Assembly: GCA_946479185.1 (NCBI GenBank) | Contig: CAMLFF010000012.1 | Location: forward strand, 1 to 22,982 | DNA length: 22,982 nt | Source: an uncultured Sphingobium sp. | GTDB taxonomy: Bacteria; Pseudomonadota; Alphaproteobacteria; Sphingomonadales; Sphingomonadaceae | Direction: 5' to 3' | Part shown: one piece after another, positions 17,390 to 22,982 of the stretch | How the letters are laid out: the number at the start of each line of letters is the position of its first letter | How positions within the stretch are numbered: the first letter of the stretch is position 1 | Program-made: the position numbers and the translations under genes | Notes under the pieces: model-generated | The model's input: the letters and a program-made list of their open reading frames with translations, nothing else | Databases searched by the model: none | Told to the model about the DNA's origin: nothing

Positions 17390-18439
17390 GTGCATAACTC
17401 GCCCCTCGTCCACCAAGACGTGACGCAGCCGCTCATGTGTGTGTTGCGTGGCGAGCGTCCGGCGCGGCCACCGCTGTGGCTCATGCGCCAGGCAGGGCGC
17501 TATCTCCCCGAGTATCGTGCCTTGCGGGCGGAGAAGGGCGGCTTCCTCGATCTTTGCTATGACAGCGATTGTGCAGCTGAGGTAACGCTTCAGCCGATCA
17601 GGCGGTTCGGCTTTGACGGGGCGATTTTGTTTTCCGACATTCTGGTCATTCCGCACGCGCTGGGGCAGGATTTGTGGTTCGAGGCAGGCGAGGGGCCAAG
17701 GCTTGCTCCGCCATTGTCTGGTGCGGATTTGAGCGGCCTCACGCCGGATCCCAGTCGCCTCGCTCCCGTCATCGGCACGGTGAAGCGCGTGAAGGCCGCT
17801 CTGGACCCGCAGACGACCTTCCTTGGCTTTGCAGGCAGCCCCTGGACCGTCGCGACCTATATGGTGGCCGGCATGGGCAGCAAGGATCATGCCGCCGCCC
17901 GGCGCATGGCTTATCAAAGCCCCGCAAAATTCGGCGCGATCATTGCGGCGATCGAGATGGCGACGGTGGATTATCTTGCCGCGCAGATCGAGGCAGGCGT
18001 CGATGCCGTCCAACTGTTCGATAGCTGGGCAGGGTCGCTGAGCCCGCAGCAGTTCAACGAATGGGTGATTGCGCCCAATGCGCGGATCGTCAAAGCGCTC
18101 AAGGCGCGTCATCCGAACACGCCCATCATTGGCTTTCCAAAGGGCGCTGGGGCCAAGCTCGTCGATTATGCGGTTGGCACGGGCGTTGATGCCTTGGGGC
18201 TTGATGAAACCATCGATCCGGTTTGGGCTGCGCGTGAATTGCCAGCGCATCTGCCGCTGCAAGGCAATCTCGATCCGCTGGCGTTGATTGCTGGCGGCGA
18301 GACGCTGGATCGCGCCGTGGATCATATCCTCGAAGCGCTGGCGGGACGGCCCCACATCTTCAATCTCGGGCATGGTATCCTGCCTGATACGCCGATCGAG
18401 CATGTCGAGAGACTGGTCGCGCGGGTGCGGGGCGCTTGA
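17390..18439 (+). CDS. hemE: uroporphyrinogen decarboxylase
   Basis: Converts uroporphyrinogen III to coproporphyrinogen III by four decarboxylations in haem synthesis; soluble, cofactor-free. The 349-residue length fits. Signatures are PPLWLMRQAGRYLPEYR (27-43) near the N-terminus, FDGAILFSDILVIPHALG (75-92) with the catalytic-site Asp83, FAGSPWTVATYMV, QLFDSWAG, GFPKGAG and FNLGHGILPDTP near the end. The start is a GTG at 17390 with AGGA 9 nt upstream. Directly beside the candidate origin, as in Caulobacter and Rickettsia. It is followed after 82 nt by hemJ, giving a haem pair. The minus-strand open frame opposite is a shadow. Confidence 0.98.
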   Translation: MHNSPLVHQDVTQPLMCVLRGERPARPPLWLMRQAGRYLPEYRALRAEKGGFLDLCYDSDCAAEVTLQPIRRFGFDGAILFSDILVIPHALGQDLWFEAGEGPRLAPPLSGADLSGLTPDPSRLAPVIGTVKRVKAALDPQTTFLGFAGSPWTVATYMVAGMGSKDHAAARRMAYQSPAKFGAIIAAIEMATVDYLAAQIEAGVDAVQLFDSWAGSLSPQQFNEWVIAPNARIVKALKARHPNTPIIGFPKGAGAKLVDYAVGTGVDALGLDETIDPVWAARELPAHLPLQGNLDPLALIAGGETLDRAVDHILEALAGRPHIFNLGHGILPDTPIEHVERLVARVRGA

Positions 18440-18521
18440 GCTAAGCCGTTCCAATTGGCGCGAAACCGGTCTAAAAGGGCCACTTCAAGCGCCTGAATGA
18501 AGTAGAAGGAACAGGTCTTTC

Positions 18522-18980
18522 ATGTCCATCTTGCCCGGCATCGGATTTTTGGGCGCGGCCTATCCCTGGGTGCTCGCAGGACATGTCATCTTCGTCATTT
18601 TCCTGATGGCGAGCCTGTTCATGATCCCGCGCTATTTCATCTATCATCACCAGACCGAGCCGGGCTCGCCGGAGGATCGCGCCTGGATTGAGCGTGAGAT
18701 GCGCATGAAGCGGATCATCCTCAACCCGTCCATCATCCTTGTCTGGATTTTCGGACTCTTGCTGGCTTTCCACATCGGCGCCTGGACTGATGGCTGGTTC
18801 CACGCCAAATTCCTGCTCGTCATCTTGTTGACCGGCTATCATGGCTGGGTCGTGGGCTATGCGAAGAAGCTTGCAAAGGGCGAGCGTGCCTGGCCTGAGA
18901 AGCGCCTGCGGATGATGAATGAAGTGCCCGCCCTGCTGGTGACATTCATCGTCATTCTCGTGATCGTGAGGCCCTTCTGA
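18522..18980 (+). CDS. hemJ: protoporphyrinogen IX oxidase HemJ
   Basis: This 152-residue membrane protein has four predicted helices: ~14-35, ~70-90, ~95-115 and ~134-150. HemJ is the oxygen-independent-cofactor type of protoporphyrinogen oxidase found in many alphaproteobacteria and cyanobacteria, replacing HemG or HemY. Family marks are WVLAGHVIFVIFLMASLFMIPRYF in the first helix (conserved His21 and the PRYFIYHH end), SPEDRAWIEREMRMKRII, FHAKF with Lys96, GYHGW, and RMMNEVPALL near the C-terminus. Start ATG 18522 has AAGGA about 11 nt upstream. It sits 82 nt after hemE, where Caulobacter, as I recall, has hemH. The haem context rules out a generic CopD-like label. Confidence 0.93.
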   Translation: MSILPGIGFLGAAYPWVLAGHVIFVIFLMASLFMIPRYFIYHHQTEPGSPEDRAWIEREMRMKRIILNPSIILVWIFGLLLAFHIGAWTDGWFHAKFLLVILLTGYHGWVVGYAKKLAKGERAWPEKRLRMMNEVPALLVTFIVILVIVRPF

Positions 18981-19175
18981 AATAGCGTTCGGCCAGCAAT
19001 CCATGTGAGTGCGCTTCTCTTGACTTGGGCCTAGCCTGAGCCTAATTCCGGGTGACTTCCTCTTGGAGCGCCATGTCCGCGCTCGTGACGCCGAAATGAC
19101 GGCGGCCGGCACATCGCTCTTAAATTCCCAAATCGCTCCCAATTTCCAAAAGCTTAGAGTCGGAACTCTTTTCTC
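18981..19175 (+). promoter_or_regulatory. rho leader with possible promoter, rut-like tract and start-site hairpin
   Basis: The 195-nt leader before rho has a TTGACT (19020-19025) that could be a -35 element, with a poor TAATTC 17 nt on. From 19117 to 19150 the sequence has 12 C and only 1 G in 34 nt, as expected for a Rho-utilisation site. Just before the ATG, AGAGT (19156-19160) pairs with ACTCT (19165-19169) around CGGA, followed by TTTT. This would mask the GGA that may serve as ribosome binding site. Rho is known to autoregulate by attenuation in other bacteria; applying that here is inference. Confidence 0.45.
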
Positions 19176-20432
19176 ATGCATCTCAAAGACTTGAAACGCA
19201 AAGCGCCTGCCGAACTGGTCGCGATGGCCGAAGATCTCGGTGTCGAAGGGGCTTCGACTCTCCGTAAGCAGGATCTCATGTTCGCCATCCTCAAGGAGCA
19301 GGCGGAAAATGGCGAGCAGATCATGGGGCTGGGCACCATCGAGGTGCTCACCGACGGATTTGGATTTTTGCGGAGCCCCGAAGCCAATTATCTTGCTGGC
19401 CCGGACGATATTTATATCTCTCCCAATCAGGTGCGCAAATTCGGCCTGCGGACTGGTGATACGGTCGAGGGTGAAATTCGTGCGCCCAAGGATGGCGAGC
19501 GTTACTTCGCACTGACCAAGCTGGTTTCGGTGAACTTCGATGATCCCGATGTGGTTCGTCATCGCGTCAACTTTGATAACCTCACGCCGCTTTACCCCGA
19601 TTCAAAGCTGCGGCTCGATACGCTTGATCCCACGATCAAGGACAAGTCCGCCCGCGTGATTGACATCATCGCGCCGCAGGGCAAAGGCCAGCGCGCGCTG
19701 ATCGTCGCGCCGCCGCGCACTGGTAAGACGGTGCTGCTTCAGAACATCGCCAAGGCAATTACGGACAATCATCCAGAGGTGTTCCTGCTGGTGCTGCTCA
19801 TCGATGAGCGCCCTGAGGAAGTGACCGACATGCAGCGCAGCGTGAAGGGTGAGGTCGTCTCCTCCACCTTTGACGAGCCTGCCACCCGCCACGTTCAGGT
19901 CGCCGAGATGGTGATTGAAAAGGCCAAGCGTCTGGTGGAGCATAAGAAGGATGTCGTCATCCTGCTTGATTCCATCACGCGCCTTGGCCGCGCTTACAAC
20001 ACGGTCGTGCCAAGCTCTGGCAAGGTGCTGACCGGCGGTGTGGATGCTAATGCGCTCCAGCGCCCCAAGCGCTTCTTCGGTGCGGCGCGTAACATTGAGG
20101 AGGGCGGTTCGCTCTCCATCATCGCAACAGCGCTGATCGATACCGGCAGCCGCATGGACGAGGTGATCTTCGAAGAGTTCAAGGGCACCGGCAACTCGGA
20201 AATCGTGCTTGATCGCAAGGTCTCCGATAAGCGCATCTTCCCGGCGCTCGATGTCGGCAAGTCCGGCACGCGTAAGGAAGAGCTGCTGGTCGAGAAGGAC
20301 AAGCTCTCTAAAATGTGGGTGCTTCGCCGCATTCTCATGCAGATGGGCACGATCGACGCGATGGAATTCCTGCTGGACAAGATGAAGGATTCTAAGACAA
20401 ATGAAGACTTCTTTGCCACGATGAATCAATAA
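19176..20432 (+). CDS. rho: transcription termination factor Rho
   Basis: Hexameric RNA-dependent ATPase that ends transcription at C-rich untranslated RNA. The 418-residue length matches E. coli (419). Parts: N-terminal helical domain [18 protein letters not shown] (1-18), cold-shock-like RNA-binding domain with [20 protein letters not shown] (61-80), Walker A APPRTGKT (178-185), Walker B region [20 protein letters not shown]-loop and R-loop regions with [11 protein letters not shown], and [15 protein letters not shown] near the end. The start at 19176 is the only ATG that precedes the conserved N-terminus. It lies between hemJ and a terC-like gene in the conserved origin-flanking block. Its leader suggests autoregulation. 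Confidence 0.98.
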   Translation: MHLKDLKRKAPAELVAMAEDLGVEGASTLRKQDLMFAILKEQAENGEQIMGLGTIEVLTDGFGFLRSPEANYLAGPDDIYISPNQVRKFGLRTGDTVEGEIRAPKDGERYFALTKLVSVNFDDPDVVRHRVNFDNLTPLYPDSKLRLDTLDPTIKDKSARVIDIIAPQGKGQRALIVAPPRTGKTVLLQNIAKAITDNHPEVFLLVLLIDERPEEVTDMQRSVKGEVVSSTFDEPATRHVQVAEMVIEKAKRLVEHKKDVVILLDSITRLGRAYNTVVPSSGKVLTGGVDANALQRPKRFFGAARNIEEGGSLSIIATALIDTGSRMDEVIFEEFKGTGNSEIVLDRKVSDKRIFPALDVGKSGTRKEELLVEKDKLSKMWVLRRILMQMGTIDAMEFLLDKMKDSKTNEDFFATMNQ

Positions 20433-20455
20433 CTAAGCCAGGATAGCGCCAAGCC

Positions 20456-21136
20456 ATGACGGATATCTGGTCCCATATCGTCGCCGATATCGGCAACCTC
20501 TTCTCTGGAAGCGCGAGCGCCTGGCTTGCCTTTGGGCAGGTTTTGCTGATCGATATCGTGCTGGCGGGCGATAACGCCATCGTTATCGGCGCGCTCGCGG
20601 CTGGCTTGCCAGCTGATCAGCGCCGCAAAGTCATCTTCATCGGCATTATCGCTGCGCTGGTGTTGCGCATTGCCTTTGCGCTGGTCGTCACCCAGCTTCT
20701 GCAGGTCATCGGCCTCGTGTTCGCAGGCGGCGTGCTGCTGCTCTGGGTTGCATGGAAGATGTACCGCGAAATCGGGCATGGTTTTGGCCAAAGCACTGGT
20801 TCGCCTGAGGTTGAGGGCGACGAAAGCAGCGGTCTGCGGCCAGCCAAGAGCTTTGCCGGCGCGGCCTGGGCCGTTGCCGTCGCCGACGTATCCATGAGCC
20901 TCGACAATGTGCTGGCAGTGGCTGGCGCCGCGCGTGACCATCCGGGCATTTTGATGATCGGCCTGGTCTTCGCGGTCGGCCTGATGGGCGTTGCTGCCAA
21001 TATCATCGCCAAATATATCGAGCGTTATCGCTGGATCGCATGGATCGGCCTCATTGTGATCGTCTATGTTGCGGGGTCGATGATCTACACCGGAATCACC
21101 GATCAGGAGATCGGCCTGCTGCAGCTCCTGCGCTGA
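20456..21136 (+). CDS. TerC family integral membrane protein
   Basis: This is a 226-residue membrane protein of the TerC/YjbE-type family with about seven helices. The two family repeats are visible: LLIDIVLAGDNAIVIGALA (30-48, Asp33, Asp39, Asn40) and VADVSMSLDNVLAVAG (142-157, Asp144, Asp150, Asn151). A charged cytoplasmic loop (~104-131) lies between them. Members have been linked to metal ion (manganese) export and to metal loading of secreted proteins. The Asp pairs are the proposed metal-binding residues. It begins 23 nt after rho and is probably co-transcribed with it; a clear intrinsic terminator closes the unit at 21145-21187. A tellurite role is not implied. Confidence 0.92.
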   Translation: MTDIWSHIVADIGNLFSGSASAWLAFGQVLLIDIVLAGDNAIVIGALAAGLPADQRRKVIFIGIIAALVLRIAFALVVTQLLQVIGLVFAGGVLLLWVAWKMYREIGHGFGQSTGSPEVEGDESSGLRPAKSFAGAAWAVAVADVSMSLDNVLAVAGAARDHPGILMIGLVFAVGLMGVAANIIAKYIERYRWIAWIGLIVIVYVAGSMIYTGITDQEIGLLQLLR

Positions 21137-21144
21137 CAAGTTAC

Positions 21145-21187
21145 AACTCCCGCGCTTGAGTGCAGGCGCGGGAGTTTTGATTTTACA
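21145..21187 (+). terminator. Rho-independent terminator of the rho-terC unit
   Basis: AACTCCCGCGC (21145-21155) and GCGCGGGAGTT (21166-21176) form a perfect 11-bp stem with a 10-nt loop, followed by TTTTGATTTT. It begins 8 nt after the terC-like stop codon. Confidence 0.9.
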
Positions 21188-21284
21188 GGCCGAGCGGCTC
21201 AGCAGGCGCATCACCTATCCACCGCTGGCTAATTGCAGCAGGATGCGGCATGCTGGCCGTACTGATCAGGCGGAGCCACTTGTC

Positions 21285-21539
21285 ATGAAATTCACGGTTG
21301 ATGTTGAATGCACACCCGAGGAAGCCCGCGGCTTTCTGGGTCTGCCGGATCTCAAGCCGATCCATGATCTCTATATCCAGTCCATGCTGGATACGATGAG
21401 CGGGCAGGGCAATCTGGAGCAGATGGAAAAGATGTTCCGTGGCCTCTCGCCGCTGGGCGATGCGGGCATGAAGCTTTTCTCCAGCATGATGGATATCGGC
21501 ATCGGTGCTTCTGGCGCGGCTGGCAAGAAGGACGGCTAG
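21285..21539 (+). CDS. DUF6489 family small protein
   Basis: This 84-residue soluble protein has unknown function. I believe it belongs to the DUF6489 family, seen in sphingomonads just upstream of mnmE. It starts MKFTVDVECTPEEARGFLGL, a strand followed by a helix-rich stretch (QSMLDTMSGQGNLEQMEKMF), then a Met/Gly/Ala-rich C-terminus (~55-84) and a charged end KKDG. The start is ATG 21285 with GGAG 9 nt upstream. The open frame upstream to 21156 begins inside the terminator hairpin and is not credible. The C-terminal half resembles a phasin-like or helical-hairpin protein only loosely. It lies 22 nt before mnmE and is probably co-transcribed with it. Confidence 0.8.
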   Translation: MKFTVDVECTPEEARGFLGLPDLKPIHDLYIQSMLDTMSGQGNLEQMEKMFRGLSPLGDAGMKLFSSMMDIGIGASGAAGKKDG

Positions 21540-21561
21540 GGCCCAGTCCTGAGCTTGATCA

Positions 21562-22857
21562 ATGGCCGACCGAGACACGATTTTCGCGCTATCCAGCGGT
21601 CAGGTTCCGGCCGCCATTGCGGTTATACGCATCTGCGGACCAGCGGCTCTTGAGGCAGCCCGAGCGGTAACCGACCGTGCGCTACCGGCGCCAAGACAGG
21701 CCGGTCTGCGCAGGATATTTCATCCGCAGACGCGTGAATTGCTTGATGAGGCTTTGCTCATCTGTTTTCCGGGACCCCGCACGGAGACCGGAGAAGGTCA
21801 GGTGGAGCTACATTGTCATGGCTCCCGCGCCGTTGTGCAGGATGTGGAATCCGCCTTGGCTGGCCTCCCAGGGTTACGAAAAGCGGGTCCGGGGGAGTTC
21901 ACCCGCCGCGCATTCCTGAATGGAAAAATCGATCTTGCAGGCATTGAGGGGTTGGGCGATTTGGTCGCCGCCGAGACGGTGCTCCAGCGACGAGCCGCGA
22001 TGGCAATGTTCGGAGGCGGGCTTTCGAGCAAGATCGCCGATTGGACAAAGGCGCTCCGCCGGGCCGCTGCGCAGATCGAGGCGCAGCTTGATTTCGCGGA
22101 CGAAGATGATGTCTCCAATGGCGAAGCCCTGTCCGAAATATTGGAGCGGTCCAACATCGTTGCGGCAGACATCGGACGGCAGCTGGCCAAGCCGACATCT
22201 GCTCGGTTGAAGGATGGCATAAGGGTGGCGATTGGTGGCCCGCCCAATGTGGGGAAATCGTCTCTGTTCAATGCACTGGTGGGCCGGGATGCAGCGATTG
22301 TTTCGCCCCATGCAGGAACGACGCGTGACATTATTGAAGCGGCGATTTCATTTCACGGCGTTCCATTTGTCATAGCGGATTCTGCGGGGCTTCACGCGAC
22401 CGATGAGGAAATCGAGAAGATCGGCATTGGACGTGCCGAGGCGCTGATTTCTCAAGCGGATATCATATTGTGGCTGGGTGAGAATGAGGCACTGCCCGAG
22501 ACTCTCGGAGTGGCTATTCAAATCCATTCAAAAGCGGATTTGCGTGATCGTCCCGCTGGTGCCGGGATCCCTGTTTCCGCTATGTCGGGTGAGGGCGTTG
22601 ATGCAGTGATTGATCGGCTCTGCACCGAGGCGGCGTCGCTCTTGCCTGCACCTGGAGATTTCGCACTTTCGGAACGTCAGCATGTCGTCCTGCGCCGCGT
22701 GGAAGAAGCGTTACGCATGGCAGCCATGGTGCGAGACGAGATATTGATCGGTGAATGCCTTAGACAGGCTTTGAGCGCGTTCGATGAACTCACGGGTAAC
22801 GCGACAACTGAGTCGATGTTAGACGAGTTGTTCAGCGGTTTCTGCATCGGAAAATAA
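21562..22857 (+). CDS. mnmE: tRNA modification GTPase MnmE
   Basis: MnmE and MnmG together make the cmnm5U or nm5U modification at the wobble uridine of certain tRNAs. Layout: N-terminal folate-binding domain (~1-118, start DTIFALSSGQVPAAIAVIR), helical domain, G domain (~218-370), and the C-terminal FCIGK (427-431) with the invariant cysteine. G-domain motifs: P-loop GGPPNVGKSS (225-234), switch I AGTTRD, G3 DSAGL (273-277), and the following Glu284-containing DEEIEKIGI matching the catalytic Glu of E. coli MnmE. The G4 motif reads SKAD (323-326) instead of NKxD. Length 431 against ~454 in E. coli. The gene precedes mnmG with parS between, the conserved alphaproteobacterial origin-proximal order. 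Confidence 0.97.
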   Translation: MADRDTIFALSSGQVPAAIAVIRICGPAALEAARAVTDRALPAPRQAGLRRIFHPQTRELLDEALLICFPGPRTETGEGQVELHCHGSRAVVQDVESALAGLPGLRKAGPGEFTRRAFLNGKIDLAGIEGLGDLVAAETVLQRRAAMAMFGGGLSSKIADWTKALRRAAAQIEAQLDFADEDDVSNGEALSEILERSNIVAADIGRQLAKPTSARLKDGIRVAIGGPPNVGKSSLFNALVGRDAAIVSPHAGTTRDIIEAAISFHGVPFVIADSAGLHATDEEIEKIGIGRAEALISQADIILWLGENEALPETLGVAIQIHSKADLRDRPAGAGIPVSAMSGEGVDAVIDRLCTEAASLLPAPGDFALSERQHVVLRRVEEALRMAAMVRDEILIGECLRQALSAFDELTGNATTESMLDELFSGFCIGK

Positions 22858-22871
22858 CCGCCTCAGCGGAT

Positions 22872-22887
22872 TGTTCCACGTGGAACA
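22872..22887. promoter_or_regulatory. parS centromere site (ParB binding)
   Basis: TGTTCCACGTGGAACA is a perfect 16-bp palindrome, one base per arm from the TGTTTCACGTGAAACA consensus. It lies in the mnmE-mnmG gap, about 5.5 kb from the candidate oriC. In Caulobacter the parA-parB genes follow mnmG and rsmG (gidB) and parS sites lie in this neighbourhood. ParB would load here and ParA would move the origin to the pole. Confidence 0.9.
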
Positions 22888-22937
22888 GCAATCGCGCTTA
22901 TGATGCTTTGACCCACTGCGTCGCCCACTCTATTGCA

Positions 22938-22982
22938 ATGCCGATGCACGTTCACACAGCCTTTGATGTTATCGTTGTCGGT
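22938..22982 (+). CDS. mnmG: tRNA uridine modification flavoprotein MnmG, partial (only the first 15 codons)
   Basis: From the ATG at 22938 the frame reads MPMHVHTAFDVIVVG to the window edge. This is the beginning of the MnmG FAD-binding Rossmann segment (FDVIVVGGGHAG in the family). A second in-frame ATG at 22944 is an equally possible start. The position after mnmE, with parS between, fits the conserved order. MnmG is the FAD partner of MnmE in wobble-uridine modification. Nothing else of the gene can be judged. Confidence 0.88.
   Translation, partial: MPMHVHTAFDVIVVG

Noticed and set aside
17375..18454. 359-codon open frame on the minus strand opposite hemE
   Set aside because: It mirrors hemE, shows no protein-family features and is His/Arg-rich as expected from antisense of GC-rich coding sequence.
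18471..19562. 363-codon minus-strand open frame spanning hemJ, the rho leader and the start of rho
   Set aside because: It lies opposite two well-supported genes and its translation (rich in H, E, D, Q) has no domain features; it also crosses the rho promoter region.

Overview
The window looks like the chromosomal replication-origin neighbourhood of an alphaproteobacterium, most likely a member of the Sphingomonadales. Three things suggest this: GC-rich coding sequence with alphaproteobacterial protein versions (Ntr-type PTS IIA, MmcB, DUF1491, DUF6489, HemJ), the block hemE-hemJ-rho-...-mnmE-mnmG on one side of a short intergenic gap, and ppsR-maf-aroE-coaE-dnaQ on the other. The gap at about 17.10-17.39 kb carries a perfect DnaA box, several near matches and an AT-rich stretch. 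It matches the hemE-oriC-RP001 arrangement known from Caulobacter and Rickettsia (RP001 being, as I recall, the DUF299/ppsR-type gene). A perfect 16-bp parS-type palindrome sits 5.5 kb away, just in front of mnmG.

Left of the origin, reading leftwards on the minus strand, are: a tightly coupled housekeeping operon (ppsR-maf-aroE-coaE-dnaQ, with 4-nt overlaps at the first two junctions); long-form hpf and ptsN separated by a strong hairpin; a hotdog thioesterase and DUF1491 protein that overlap; a SleB-like cell-wall hydrolase; mmcB with a textbook alphaproteobacterial LexA operator; acs; a three-gene cassette (UDP-galactopyranose-mutase-like flavoprotein, GtrA-like protein, large STT3/AglB-like membrane protein) joined by 4-nt overlaps; and the start of the atp operon (atpH, partial atpA). 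Between atpH and the cassette sits the only head-on gene of the window, an orphan methyl-accepting-chemotaxis-like receptor on the plus strand.

Right of the origin, all on the plus strand, are hemE, hemJ, rho, a TerC-family membrane protein closed by a clear intrinsic terminator, a DUF6489 protein, mnmE, parS and the first 15 codons of mnmG. All genes except the receptor are therefore transcribed away from the putative origin, that is, co-directionally with the replication forks.

The part with the most room for new biology is the flavoprotein/GtrA/STT3-like cassette, which reads like a lipid-linked sugar conversion, flipping and transfer pathway with no assigned product. Other regulatory signals worth a look are the origin itself (no CtrA half-sites), the LexA operator, the hpf-ptsN hairpin and a C-rich, G-poor rho leader. 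I saw no tRNA, rRNA, CRISPR array, insertion sequence or prophage gene.
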